From Verpa conica (taxonomy: Eukaryota; Ascomycota; Pezizomycetes; Pezizales; Morchellaceae), in NCBI GenBank assembly GCA_033030425.1, contig JAUFSD010000017.1:1428333-1492332 (forward strand): a stretch of 64,000 nucleotides of DNA, written 5' to 3'. The position numbers and the translations under genes were made by a program. A model generated the notes under the pieces. It saw nothing but the letters and a program-made list of their open reading frames with translations, had not been told where the DNA came from and searched no databases. Positions 34,888 to 47,600 of this stretch are shown piece by piece (positions within the stretch are counted from its first letter, which is position 1; each line of letters starts with the position of its first letter).

Positions 34888-35548
34888 GCAAGGATGGAGG
34901 CAGGGTAACAGGTATCGAGGAAGGAAACAAAGGCATTGTATAAATGGGAATTTTGGGTATAAATAGGGAGCGTTGCTCCCTCTCTGTAATAGTTTTCTTT
35001 CTCTTTTCTTTACGCAACGTTTCTTCAGTTAGATTCAATACAAACTTCTCTTTTCGCTGCCTCTCTGCTGCTTCATCGCTTCGCGATCGCTGAAACCACT
35101 TCCTACTTCACAAACCTTTGGTATTTTGCTTGTAACGGATAGTTACCTTGCCATCGAGTTAGTTGTATCCTGTGGTCACGCTGTCCCCACGCTGTCCCCC
35201 TTGAAACTCTGGAGTCTCCAAATCTGTTCCGAATGTCTGTACTGGAGTTCGGATCCATCGGCAATAAGCTTTTGAAAGCCTAGTGTGTGCTTCTCTCTCC
35301 TGTGTGTAGGCGTGCGGGCCTGGGGGACAAGGTATTTCATAGATGAAGCCATGAAGATACTGGGGTTTGCAATCTGATTGGTGGATAAACAAAAGAGGGG
35401 TAATTCTCTGGTGTTGAGAAGAACTTGTGGCGGCCTGCAATTGGCTGTTTCGTCCTGCAAGGTGGTTGTCAAGGAGAGAGTTGGTGGTATAGTGCTCCCC
35501 GTTACCGTACTCCGGAAACATGTGGCTACTACGAGTACATATCTAGAT

Positions 35549-36001
35549 ACAGTTGCACCTCGCTATTCCGGACAGTCAAAATTAGGTGGATCCTGTCCGG
35601 GATAGTAAATCTTTTGGGACAGCAAAGAGAGCCGAGGTTTGAAGAATTATATGTGGGGTAGATAGTATTTTAAATTTTGGGTTCTGCTGAGAATGTACTC
35701 TCGCATTGATTTACAGCTACCATTGCATTCACCATGCCGCCAAAAAGACAAAATATTACTGGCTTTACACCGATCCAGAAATATGAGTTGTGTAAGTTAC
35801 GGGGAAAGCACTCAAAAAAGTAAATTGTCAGATTTTGCTTTATTAGAGAAGTGTCCAAAGTGGCCTGATGAGCGTCCTTTAGCGAAGATCAGTCTGTCTG
35901 ACCATTTGAAGTGATGGGAGGAGCGAGTAAAAGAAATACCACCTAATGGTGGTATTCTATACATGCTACTGGAAGCGAATTTTTCTATTACTAATATATT
36001 A
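35549..36001 (+). pseudogene. Pogo/Tigger-like transposase relic, 5' part only
   Basis: A terminus-like CAGTTGCACCTCGCTATTCC at 35549 follows TA, as expected for pogo-group elements. About 180 nt further in, the ATG at 35732 starts a peptide resembling a transposase N-terminal helix-turn-helix (MPPKRQNITGFTPIQKYELC). A frameshift at the A-run near 35815 moves the reading to LLEKCPKWPDERPLAKISLS, followed by a stop and then EERVKEIPPNGGILYMLLEA in continuing frame. The recognisable sequence ends at about 36001, where a TA-flanked MITE begins. No catalytic DDE region is present. The family call rests on terminus and N-terminal pattern only. Confidence 0.45.
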
Positions 36002-36215
36002 TCGTTGGGACAAAAATAACCGCCCACCCATGACAGCCATACCCCAATTCCAACCCAAACAGGCACTACAACAACAATTGATAAGAACAGGAAACTCAAC
36101 TATAGAGAGAATTGAGTGTTAATTTGTGTACTGTTAATTTATATAGTGGGGGGGAAGGTATTATGTTAATATGGGGCTCTTATCTAGGCGGGCGGTTATT
36201 TATGTCTCCCGACAA
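36002..36215 (+). mobile_element. TA-flanked MITE, copy 1 (214 bp)
   Basis: The ends are inverted repeats of about 25 bp: left TCGTTGGGACAAAAATAACC at 36002, right GGCGGTTATTTATGTCTCCC ending in GACAA at 36215. TA dinucleotides flank both sides (36000-36001 and 36216-36217). The full length aligns with the reverse complement of 49444-49670, including an internal CTACAACAACAATTGATAAG. Non-coding; a Tc1/mariner-superfamily MITE is inferred from the TA target. Confidence 0.8.
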
Positions 36216-37533
36216 TACTAGCCAATACCAAAAAGGAGAGGGACCACCTTAAAGTAGCTAAATAGAGAGAATATCATCAAGAGAAGGGTAAAAAAACCTC
36301 TACTCTTGGTGGTTTAAGGAGTACAGCTCTTAGACACCTAAGTAAAATAGGGAAAGTAGCTACCAAAGATACCATCAATACGATTGTTACCTAATGGCTC
36401 TAGGGGAGCAGAGAGTGGGGGAGGACGGGTCCCTCTAAATAGTGTGATTTTTCCGAATGAATCTTATGTGGGAATTCTCATATGTTGCCTTGCTAATTAT
36501 GGCGGAGTGGTCGCTGTAGTCCGCCTTAATTAAGTATACATGTACTTATTTAATCTTTAGTCGGGGTTCTCACCATATATCGAGTGTATTATTACTACTA
36601 AGTTGACCCCCCCTATTGTCAATCATAGTGCAAAATATCATCATGCATTATCACTCGCCATTTGTCATTGGTCAGTAAATCTCAAAGAAGTATAGAATAA
36701 ATACATCCCTCAATTTGCGTAATAAATAACCCGATGTCCCAAGAACCGAATATGCTGCGGCACTCCAGGGCACTCCCGGCTAATTTATAAAAAGCCATAA
36801 ACCTGAAGATAACCAAGAACAACCCCTGCGCATACATGTAGTTGCCTTCGGCGCAAAGAGCCACCTCCGAACAGCCCTAAGTTTATTCCACACCACGAGT
36901 GACAAGCAGTGACCCTTCACACTCGGGGCCTTCTCCCGGCCAGGTCTTGCACTTCGCACCGAGATCGCCCCACGACCGAGATCTTCCTTAAACGTGGCTC
37001 ATTTAGGCAAAATAGGGCATCTTGCGGGGTGCATACCTGGAGAATAACCGCGGGGTGCATATAATCTCCCGGAACTATACAGGGGGGATTAACACCAACT
37101 ATCCTACTGCAGTAATAATTATTAGGGAGTTTGTGGTTTATTGGCAAAGGTCCTTTTTACCACCGCCCAGCCGGGATAATAGAGATGGGCATACTATAGG
37201 CTCCTGTTTTAAAAAAACCTCCGGCAGAATTTCATCTCCCTCGGTTTTCCACCCGTAGCAAACACTCTATATTCCCAGGATCAATCCAGGTACCAGACAA
37301 GGTTACAGCCTACACGAACAAACTATGCACCTAGAACTCGTAGAAGAAACACCCGCCCCACACAATGTTTCCGCACCGATACTCCGAAAATCTCGGTGAA
37401 ATTCTCCCCAAGCACAGTATAATCCAGCCGGCAGTTTTGCGAGGTAGACAAAAAAAGAATAAAGTATAAAACCACCATGATTCTCCGTTCAATTCCCCTA
37501 AGGTAACTCTAGGAAGCACTGAAACTCCTAACG

Positions 37534-38748
37534 ATGTATATCCCTACTCGCTCCGTGTTCCTCGTCGCTTTCGGCGTCCTGTTCGCTATCGTGAACGCGG
37601 CGTCATTCCAAAACCCCCTGAAGAACCCGAATGGGAGTGATCCGCATATTGTCTATACTGGCGGATACTACTACCTGACAACGACGACATGGACGAATAT
37701 CCAACTCACAAGAGCGACCACTCTTGGAGGGCTGAGGACTGCAACACCAGTTACCGTCTGGACAGGTCTGCTACTACACCCCCAGACCCCTCTTACCACC
37801 CACTAACGAAACCAGACTCCACGACAAGCAGAGCTGGAAACTTCTGGGCTCCTGGTATGTGTATATAGTTCTAGTTATAGCCTCCTAAGGTACAAAGTTA
37901 ACAATCTTATAGAACTCCACTGGATCGACAACAAATGGTGGATCTACTACACCGCTGGAACCGCCGCATGTTGCGGAAACCAGCGCCAACACGTCCTCGA
38001 AGGAGGCAGCACCCCTCTCTCCGGATACGCATACAGAGCCAGACTCTCCGCCGAATGGGGTATCGACGGTAGCATCCTCCGCGTCGGATCAAGCATGTAT
38101 CTCGTCTGGTCCCGGTTCTCCCCTGCAGGCCTGCAGAGCTTGTATATCGCACTTATGTCAAACGCATACACCATCGGCACACCATACCTCCTTTCTCAGC
38201 CACTTGCGAGCTGGGAGACTGTTGGTGGTGCGGTTAACGAAGGCCCTGCGGCTATGTACTGTTGGTTCCCTCATCCTCATCCTCCTAACCCGTGTGTATG
38301 TACAGTTGCTGATGTTGAGGGTTAGATGGTGGAAAGACGTACTTGACCTTTAGCGCTAGTTACTGCTGGACTACAAGCTATCAGTTGGGATTGTTGACAT
38401 GGAATGGAAGTGGTGATCCGCTTTTGGCATCCAGTTGGACAAAGACCGGACCAGTGTTCAGTGGTGCGAACGGTAACTTGGGAGCTGGACATAACGGGTA
38501 TGTTTCTTTTTTTCTCCCCATCTTTGTAGGGAATAAAGGGATATGTAAACTGACTTCTATATAGATTCTTTGTGAGCCCTGATGGTACTGAGATTTGGAA
38601 TGTGTATCATGCTACTTCGGCGACAGCTGGTGCTTGCGATGGCAACAGGTACACCATGGCCCAGAAGGTCAACTGGAGCTCGAACAATCCTGTCTTTGGG
38701 TCACCTCCATCGTTGTCTACAACAATCACCGGGCCTTCTGGAGAATAG
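37534..38748 (+). CDS. Secreted glycoside hydrolase family 43 (arabinanase/arabinofuranosidase type)
   Basis: Five exons join in phase: 37534-37765, 37816-37854, 37913-38260, 38326-38497 and 38565-38748 (TAG). Introns are 50, 58, 65 and 67 nt with donors GTCTGC, GTATGT, GTTGGT and GTATGT. The product is 324 aa with a signal peptide ending about residue 22 (FAIVNA). GH43 hallmarks in order: the general-base Asp in NPNGSDPHIV (D36), GNFWAPELHWIDNKWWIYYT, WGIDGSILRVG for the pKa-modulating Asp, and the acid Glu in VNEGPAAMYY. Then come FSASYCWTTSYQLGLLTW and HNGFFVSPDG, AGHNG carrying the usual His. The N-terminal pattern resembles exo-alpha-1,5-arabinofuranosidase subfamilies. It would act outside the cell on pectin side chains. 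One-domain length is normal. Confidence 0.9.
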
Positions 38749-39009
38749 ACCCTGGGAGAGTAGAATTGCTGGGTTGCAGGAGGGTACATCTGGAGGTGTT
38801 TGATTAATGTAAAATTATTCCATAAAATAAATCAAACCATTTGACTATGGAATTCAGTAATAAGGTATCTTGATCAAGGAAATCATGTAACCTCTATAAA
38901 CTACAAACATTTTTTTGGCAAATTGCCGCAAGACACCCGCCCCATTACAGTAGAGTACAACATTAAGCCCAAACACCAACTGGCCCTCAAATATCTAAAC
39001 CCACTGCCA

Positions 39010-40161
39010 TTACCGGCCATGCTTCTTCCCCCAAAATTTAATCTCCCTAAGTCCATCCTTCACGAACTTCACCACCAGCCTCAGTGCATCCTGGGCTTTC
39101 ATATCGCCCTTCTTCCGCATCCATAGAAACACTACTCCCCAAAACACCATCTCGACAATGAGGTGTCGTCCCGTCAGCCAGACCACCCATACGAGCCAGT
39201 GCCTTAATCGCCCCCTGCGTTTCTGTGTCCTCTCATCCTCCAACTGCTCCCTCAATGCCGTCACCTCTGTTGCCATTTTTGCCAAGGCTTGCTCAACCCT
39301 CCTCCGCCACTTGCGATCACTCTGGTGGTCCGTGTCTATTCCTGAGACGTCATCCTCAAACTCCTCTTCGCCGTAAGGGTTCGGGGATACGACGCCGAGC
39401 TGATCAGAGTAAGCAGAGGGTAGGAGGGCTTGCTGGTTCCTGACACCCCCCCTATGTGGGGACGAAGCGGGCGACAACGAAGATTGATTAGACCTGATCT
39501 GATCCCAAACGAATTCTAACTCTGCGACGAGTTCACGAGCTTCCCTTTATACAGTTAGATAATCCAAGCCAAATGGGGGTTGTAACAGGTACTCACGGAG
39601 TTGCCGATGCGTACTTGTGCATCGTCTAAACAATGATCAGCCATTGGGTGTCTTCCACCGAAGGGAGGTCCCACGATAGAATTGTAAAAAAGAAAAACGG
39701 ACCGCAAACCTCAATCAACGTGGCAATGTACTGTCTCTTTGCCTCTGTCTTTGGTAGACCACTCTGTGCATTCCAAGCATCCCTACAACCAAACGTAAGC
39801 AGGTGTTAACACAGTGTTATGAAGCGATGCGAAATACCATTTCTCAGACTCAGCCCTAGCATCCTCTCCAAACCCATGTGGCCTCTCCATAACACCGAGG
39901 ACGTCCCCCTCTGATGAAATCAAGCTTCAGTCAGCCCTAAACCATAACTATGGGATCTACGGTACCAACACACCCATGCTCTGCTTGTATAGCCCATAGA
40001 GACGCAACCGGTCTGCAGCTGGAGGACGTGCAGACCCAGTCTTGGGGATCTTCCGGACGGTCTGAAGCGCGTGCGCGAATACCCTGTCTGCTTCCTTTAT
40101 ATTAGCCACAGGAGTGCACGGTGAGATGGGACTAGGGGAGCCCACCGACAGAATCCGACAT
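39010..40161 (-). CDS. ATG37: ATG37-like acyl-CoA-binding membrane protein
   Basis: Six exons on the minus strand: 40161-40150, 40094-39974, 39910-39838, 39782-39710, 39625-39597 and 39544-39010. All junctions keep phase and the product is 280 aa. An ACBP domain occupies about residues 4-100 (DRVFAHALQTV, ADRLRLYGLYKQSMEGDV, KWDAWNAQSGLPKTEAKRQY). A serine-rich linker, a coiled coil (RVEQALAKMATEVTALREQL) and a C-terminal transmembrane helix (about 218-246, HWLVWVVWLT and onward) follow, then a basic tail. This is the architecture of fungal Atg37/mammalian ACBD5. Those proteins sit in the peroxisomal membrane, bind palmitoyl-CoA and support pexophagy and peroxisome tethering. The first exon is only four codons and is the weakest part of the model; its 55-nt intron has donor GTCGGT and a CTAATA branch. 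Confidence 0.88.
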
Positions 40162-40896
40162 TGCTTCAGCTCAATCGAAAGGAAGAGAGCTCTCGGCTGA
40201 TAGCTGTGTGGCAGGAGATATAGATAAGAGGGCAGTGGAGAGAGCAGTGATTGGGGGGGGAGCTATAGGGAAGCTGAGAACCGTGATTGCCTCGTCGGAA
40301 GAGGTCGGTCCTTCGGTCGAAGGAGTCGCCAGCTCTTTGTCGTCGTGGGGGGAGTGTTGATAGGCCGAGGCCGAGGCACGTGTCGTGAACAGGATGACTA
40401 AGTGATGACATGATAACCCTGACCCTGTGGTCATCATTACTATCATTACCATCATTACCATCACCATCATCAGCCATCACCCGTGCTGTCTTTGGAATGA
40501 GTATGTGCATGATTCCCAGGGATCGGGGTCGATGGTTAATTCCCCTGGGTCAGATCTGCTTCTGCATGAAATGTGGCTTTTGAACTCTATCTGACAGGTG
40601 CAGCTCCTCACATGGGTTCTCTCCCACACTTATCCGCGTAGATCATATAATCACATAAATCACATAATGTATTTCTAGAATATTTCCATAAAAAATCTCT
40701 TGGTATCTTCGTATTTCATGACCAAGCTACACATAACCCTTCATCTTTTCGCATTACCCTCACATTACTCCATAACACATTCATTTACATCACATCCAAC
40801 GTTAACAATAAATAGGACCACCAGGACCCTCCCAATACTCCACCAAACAGGACATTCATCAAAAAAAAACCCGTAATTTCCCCCCGCCCGTATAGC
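40162..40896. other. Intergenic region
   Basis: Upstream of the ATG37-like gene and downstream of the next. It contains an imperfect (ATC/ACC)n microsatellite at about 40433-40480 and an AT-rich stretch. No gene is supported; the long minus-strand open frames over 40166-40510 come from the repeat. Confidence 0.45.
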
Positions 40897-42306
40897 CTAC
40901 GGAGCATGACCAGCCGTCTTTGCATCATCCTCCCCAAAGTTGAAGCTCCATTCCCTCGCTCCCCCGGTTGCCAATTCTATTTTAGGCTTTCCGTCCTCCA
41001 TCACAACAGTAGCCCCACTTTCTTTCCGCTTTGGCAATACCGGAGCACTTAGATTACCCCATGACTTTTTCTCGGTCCTGGACTTGGTGCTAGCCTTGTC
41101 GCTGTCGTCTCTTATTTCCTTCCCGGCTGTACCCTTTTCGGTGATCTTCTCGGTGGTGCCCCTCTTGGTGTTCTTCTCGGTTGCAAGCTTCTCCAATGTG
41201 TCATATGGAACAGGGCCCGTGGCAGGGTAGAGATGCCCGGTGGCGGGGTACAACTGGCTATGTCGCGGTGTGTGGGATGGCGGGACAGGGATATTCGAGT
41301 ACTGAATAGAATTCCTGGGCGAAGACATATCCGTATGACGAGTAGTGAGGAAAGGAACTGCCTTTGAGATTTCTGGGAGAGACGGGGCCGAGCTGGCTGT
41401 AGTTGAGGCTGACCAGCGCTTACTCGGGAGCTGAGTGTAGGCGTCTTTTTCATCGAGGAAGGGGTTCTGGTCGGCGGAAAGACCAGCGAGGTGGCGGAAT
41501 ATACGGACGAGATAGAGCGTTGTTAGGAGGGAGAGGAGGGTCAATCCACTGTTCGGGGCAGAAAAGTTAGCTTCTTCAACCTGAGATATTTGGATAGGAA
41601 AATCAGTCTACCCAGCACCACACGCAACGAGGAACACTGTCAAGAATATCTTGAGATCCGCATCCGAGTTGTCGAAGATTGTCGCCCATTTAGACTCGCT
41701 ACTGCCATGGTACTGTCTCCAGCTAAGAATGGCGATGAAGGAGTAGAACGAGACCACAGCGAGATCGATGACCGAAGAGAACAAAAAGAAGCTGACGCTA
41801 GACCTAGGAGTACGAACACGATCACTGCCGCTAACATGGTAAATATAATATACGATATGGAATATAGCTACCGCAGGCTTTGTAAAGGTCAGTCAAATGC
41901 AGAAATAGCGATAGATAGATAGAAAAAAAACTCTTACTGGAACACGACAAATCCACCCTGTAATATCATCCAACTTCCTCACAAATAACATGCACACCAA
42001 CAGCCCCATTGCACCAGCCAACTGCCCAACCCTCAGCAATATCGCAACCACCCTCACCATGAGCAAACCCTTCTTGGTGATGGGCGAGGCATTGTGCCTC
42101 TGCGCACGCTCAATTTTGGCATTCGTGCTCTGATCCAGCTGGAGGTAAGGGGCCATAGGCTTCGGCTTCGCAGGCAAACTTTGGTTCTGTACGGATTGCT
42201 GCGATATTCGCTTTGGGTTGAAACCGTTGAGATCCTCGACACTGGATATGCTCGGATTGTTGTAGGGCAAAAACGGACGCGAGGGGGGATTCATTTTCGG
42301 CGGCAT
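40897..42306 (-). CDS. Four-helix fungal membrane protein, function unknown
   Basis: Three exons join in phase: 42306-41938, 41877-41612 and 41548-40897. The introns are 60 and 63 nt; the donors are GTAAGA and GTAGAC, and the second has GCTAAC as branch motif. The product is 428 aa. An 80-residue Pro/Ser/Asn-rich N-terminus precedes four hydrophobic segments: VRVVAILLRVGQLAGAMGLL, IFHIVYYIYHV, FFLFSSVIDLAVVSFYSFIA and VFLVACGAGGLTLLSLLTTL. A long charged tail rich in Lys/Glu/Thr follows, with a repeated YPATG motif. Similar proteins occur singly across Ascomycota, are MARVEL-like in topology and have no established role. The GATA microsatellite at about 41910-41921 lies inside the first intron. 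Confidence 0.8.
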
Positions 42307-44698
42307 TGTGAGGGAGGTTGGTTGGGCTGGTGCTCTGTTTGGTGGGTTTGGTGGGTGGGAGGGTGGGCTCGAAAGGTGAATGAACGCACGTACGCAGGGG
42401 CGGAGATCAGCTATTGGGAGGTGCGCAAGTATTTAATAGAGAGGCGTGAAACTTGGATGTTTGTTTTTTGCGTGACGGCTGGTTGTTACAGCAACGGGGC
42501 TGGGTGGGGCGGTGTGGGCGCTTGTTGCGTCACGGTGGAGGAGCTGAGCTCCACGGGGGTCCTCTGCCTTATCTCATAAGGGGCGATAGACGAGACGGGG
42601 CGGCCCAGGGTCCTTGCTCCTGCTCTTGCTCTTGCTGAGCCTGTCAAATAAAGTAATCCGAGTCACATCCAACCTAGCCATAGTGAGATCTGGGGGAAGG
42701 GGGGTCTCGGACCTGATTTTCATACCATATAATGATCTACACAAACCCTAGCCCTGTCTTTTACTGCAATCTCGCAAGGGTGAGCTCTACTCTACCAAAA
42801 CAGGCAATGGCTTGAAATAGCAAAGTAACGAAATAACTCGTAGAATATCACATACTTCTGCTAGAGAAAAACCCCAACATCTAGTACCGATTACACGCCT
42901 ACAAAGATACTTACACAAACCACACACGTAACTATTATAGACGGGCTGCATATTTTTTTGTTTTTTATGTTTAATTCATTACACAAATTGGGAGGGGAGG
43001 GACTGCATACGACAACTCCGACAGGGAATAGGGTGGGAGGGAATACTACAATTGCCGGTTCGAGACTTACCGAACATGAACCTATGTCTCACAGCTGTTG
43101 GGTTTTTTCCCCGGGGTCGCCCAATAAAGTTCTCTGCGGGACAAGTACTCTTCCCGAATAATGCAAGTTTCGGGTAAAGGGGGGTGCGGAGGTCTCAGCA
43201 CATATGTGCATTTTCGGGTACTTATTGCGTGCCGCGGTTTGCCCTGTTACCGGGTACCTCCATGGAGAGAGAGAGCTGGCTCCATTCACCAGGTCTGTTG
43301 GGAAGATCAGCAATGTGGGTATACCCGATTTTAGAAGCGAGTACTCATCATCATGGCTATTGTGCATCTACATGTTGGCTGGGTGAATCCGATATCTCTG
43401 GTTCTTATCACTACTTGATAATAGCTGTAGCTATATTATTTGACAACTTTGCCCGGGAGAGGGCATCGGGGGTACTGACTTGTGTGAATATCACTGTGGA
43501 GGGGTTTCTGTACCCCTCCATCACCGTATAGACAGGTAGTCTCATTCTCACCGGGGAAATACTCAGAAGTGGGCCCCTCCCCGCTGGAATTTGTTTTTTT
43601 CCCTCTTGTTCTTTCGTCATTGTGGATTTCTCATCAGTAAGCTATTTGGATGTTTCACATTACTTTGTACGAGGCTGGCTTCAAGATTTAAAAAAAGAGT
43701 TGTAGATTTGCTCTCCCAGTGGCCCAATCCTGCTGGGGGGAAGGGTCCGCGGTCTGTGGCAATCTAATGTCCGAAAGCCGCGTAGAGACCCTCACTCGCT
43801 TAGGGTGTCCAACAAGCAAGTGTGAGACAGGCCTAAGACATGATCGGGGTACCCTCCATCGCGAACCCCCTTAGCTTCAAGTCTGGTTGCTCGATCTCGA
43901 GAAAGCCCCTGTAATTGGTACTATGTATTAACTGTGTGGAGATTTGCGAGTGACACTCTATGAAGAACGAACTATGAAGAAAACACCGTTCCAGCTAATT
44001 CTGTCGAGACCAGAGCCCTACGTAGTCCTATGTGATCACTATTGGCCTAATCTCCGACACCACCCCCTTATTATTAGCCCGAGTAATCTTAGGATCAGCG
44101 GGGTAGGAGAAACGATGCAAAAACCTGCTTAGAGGGTGTTGGCTTCCCCCTGGTGTTGGTTGGGTGCTAGTAGTGTCTTAAGGTAGGCCCCATGTCACGT
44201 TACTGTTGGCCAGAGTAAGTAGAGGAAGCCTAGTTGTGGCGTAGGCTTAGGCGTTGCGGGGTTCTCCATGCTATGTGTCTGGGTGGGGGACACGAGCAGA
44301 CGGAAGGCTTCTTGCTGGTTACGTCACCCAATATCACTCGGTCAAGTCAAGAACTGACCCCAGAGTATTGAGTCTAGAAGAACATCATCAGTATACTGTC
44401 TCTCATTAGGAGAGTCCTCAGGAAATTACGCCAGGTTATCTAAACTTGTAAATGGGATTATTCTTTCTATTCACACAGATGCCAAGATCACGACCAATGA
44501 AAGCCCTAACCCACAGAGCCCACTGATGTCACCGCTGCTGACTGTTGCTGTTGTCTCTCCCCACAAAGAGCTCTTCTCTTATCTTCACTTATATTCAGTG
44601 CTCTAGAATCTAAACATCGTTTATATAATCACTACATAACTACCCCGCACTTGGTCAGAATAACCTTTTACAGCTACCGGGGAGCAACAGCACGCAAA
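42307..44698. other. Intergenic region
   Basis: No gene is supported in 2.4 kb. Short open frames on both strands (for example 43184-43531) lack domains and splice logic. Confidence 0.4.
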
Positions 44699-47600
44699 AT
44701 GGGCACCTGCACAGCCCTTAGTCTTCACGACAGTTCCAAGTGCCCCGAACCTGCAACTAATGTCAACGGCCAGTTCTGCCAGTTCCACGCTCGCCAGGTC
44801 CAAGGGCTCTACGAAGGTTACAAACGGAGATCCCAGGAGCTCGAGGTCTTGGAGAAGAACGCACCCAAGTGTTTGCCCAAGAATCTGGGAAACACGGACT
44901 TTGCTGGGGTAAAGGATTTGGAGCAGTTGAAGGAGATTTACGCATATTTACTAAAGAAATTTAATCTTGTGACGAGATGCGTTGTGGCGAGGGATTTCCA
45001 TCACTCTCATTTCTATGCGGACAAGTCAGGTGTGTCATTCCCGTGTGGTTTTTGGGGACCTGTAGTCAGTTACTAAGAGTTTATCTTGATTAGACTACGG
45101 GCATCAATCTTTCCTAGAACGACTTCGGTCCTCGCGTGCCCTCCTGACTACTATACTTCACCGGCTCGAGAAACGTACACTTGATGTCAAGTATTCCAAG
45201 ACCCAATGGTACAATTGGGTCGAATCTTTCCAAGCCGAAGCGGACGCCAAATCGGAAGTCGAGAAGAAAAAGGTCAAGGCTGAAGCAGCGTTATTCAAGG
45301 CTCACCAGGAAAACGTGTCTAGGCTACGCGAAGAGGAGGAAGCGAAGCGCCGTGCAGAGGCTGAGAAGGAAGAGATCTGGGATCCAATCGAGCAGATTAT
45401 CGGGGACACAAGAGCAGGGTACGTGGCTCTTATCAGGGTTCTTATCAATGCCGAAGGTGTCGAGGAGAAGGAGATGCAGATGGCTATTGAAAGGGCTAAG
45501 GAAATCAATGCATCTGCTGGAGAGCTTGGCGCGAGGAGGACCGAGTCTAGAGCGGATAAATTATTATTACAAAGGCAGAGGCAGTTGGAGGCGAGAATGG
45601 AAGATAGCCCTGGTCAGGGCTCCAGGACTTTCCAGCATGTACAGACTCATCAGGAGGGTGTAATGGAGGAGCTGGAGAGGAGGAATAGAAAGGAGTATGG
45701 TATATTGGGTTCTCAAAAAGAAAAGGAAGAAGAACCCAAAGAGGAGCAAGGGAAAAAGGAGAACACAAAGAAAAAGACGAAGAAAAAGGGGAAAAAGAGC
45801 CGTGGTAATGGAAAGTTGATGACTGCTATGGTAGAGAGCGAACCAGAGGTTAAGGAGGTGGAGGAGAAGGATGATGGTCCACTCGACTTGGAGGGCATGA
45901 TAGATGACGACATGAAAGCTCTTATCGAAAGCGTGATTGAGTTCACTCACGCAAACCAGCCTGCATTATATCTTAACTTTGATAGCGGAGATGGCTCGGC
46001 GAAAATCCGCGCCGAGGTGAGAACCATTTACGAGTACCTTGTTCTCCGCTCGATTATAGCCTCGCCATCATTACTATCAGCCGCTATACTGAGCCCTTCC
46101 ATTGATGCCTTCCTGAATGATGCCATCCACGTCCGTAACACAGACCTGCGGGATCTTGCCTTAGAGCTCTCGCGGCCTTCAGATGAGTCGATACGGAACG
46201 CCTGCGCAGATTATTGGGCAGCAGCAAAGATGAATGACTTGGAAAACCCCGAGGATGATGAGCCTTCCAGTCAGTTGACTGTGCATCAAACCAAACCAAA
46301 GGGAAATAAAAAGGGCAAGAAAAAACGAAGCGGAAAAGGCAAGAAGCCGACAAAACAGACCCAACAAAGTGGAGGAAAGGCAGATCGTGTAAAGGTCTGT
46401 GGCAGATGGATATACAACTACCCAGCCGAAACAAAAATGCCACGACGAGGCTGGTTTCAATTTGCCATTCTAACTGGTGCCTCATTCCCAACCGCTGCTA
46501 GCCTGTGCAAATCTTGGCAGGAGTTTTATGAGTTGAATATTCTTTCACTGAACGGTTATTTTCAGGGAATCAAGAATGGGTGGGACTGTGCTAGAGAGCC
46601 GCCCCCGGTTGGGCACCTCCGACGGATCGGCTTTGTGTCTTATTCTCTTTCCTACAACTCTGCCTATGTATCCGGATTCACGCAGTCTACACGCCATAAT
46701 CGAGGTGCTGGTCGATCACACGCGGCAACTGAGGCACGGAATTACATTGCTGCTAATATGTGTCGGGATGACCCACGGGTGCAGAGGTTTATCGAAATTG
46801 TCCAAACCCACGTCGCCGAACTCGTGGTATATATCCGAGATTGTAAGACAGGTCAGGTGATAGTCGAGCCTCCTGAGGAGGAAAGATGGATAATTAGAGA
46901 TAAAATGGGAGCTGGTAGACTTCATCGTGGTAAATGGACGGTTAGGCAGTCTTTTGATAAAGCTTTTAAGGCAAACCTGGATCGTGAAAGACTATGGAAG
47001 CCTTTCAAAGACTGTATCGATGTTGTCATATGGGATCGTCTTCCGGCAAGGCCACCAGAGCAGCTTCAGTATACACTTATAAAGGTATGGTTTATATTCT
47101 CTCACCCTTTAAACCTTGCTAATAGAGGCTAGTTGTTGCACAAAGCGTTCAAGTTTACAGACCACATCTCGGCGATGGAATCAACCTTAGAACTGTATTA
47201 TCAAATGGCGAAGGAGGAGGAAGGGGCTGATGGGCCAATCGCAGCTAAAGCACGGGAGATAAAGAAATCCATTCGGGAGTATCGTCGAAAGTTAGATGAA
47301 GAAGGGAAGAAAGAGACTCCTATTAAAAGGAGTGAACACCTATATTATGACAGCGTAGATGAGGACGTTGATAAAGATCATCCGTATGACACCTTTACAA
47401 CCTGGGATCTGGACAGTGGGGTGAAGGATGATGCGGACGTGAAAGAATTAGTTGAGCTACACAAGAATGCGACAGATGAAGAAGAAGTCAAGAGACTGGA
47501 GCAGGTAATCGTCGATATTATGATGGAGAAAATGGTAGCAAAGAACAAGAGAGAAAAAGAATTTACAATTGATGACGATCTCGGAGACGATGAAGAGGAC

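Larger units (their letters stand above)
34888..37533. other. Intergenic region with transposon relics
   Basis: Apart from the pogo-like relic (35549-36001) and the MITE (36002-36215), I see nothing coding. The ORF-like stretches at 35159-35661 lack features. Confidence 0.45.

Noticed and set aside
40166..40510. Minus-strand open frames upstream of the ATG37-like gene
   Set aside because: Met/Asp/Asn runs derive from the ATC/ACC microsatellite; they lie in the promoter side of a real gene.
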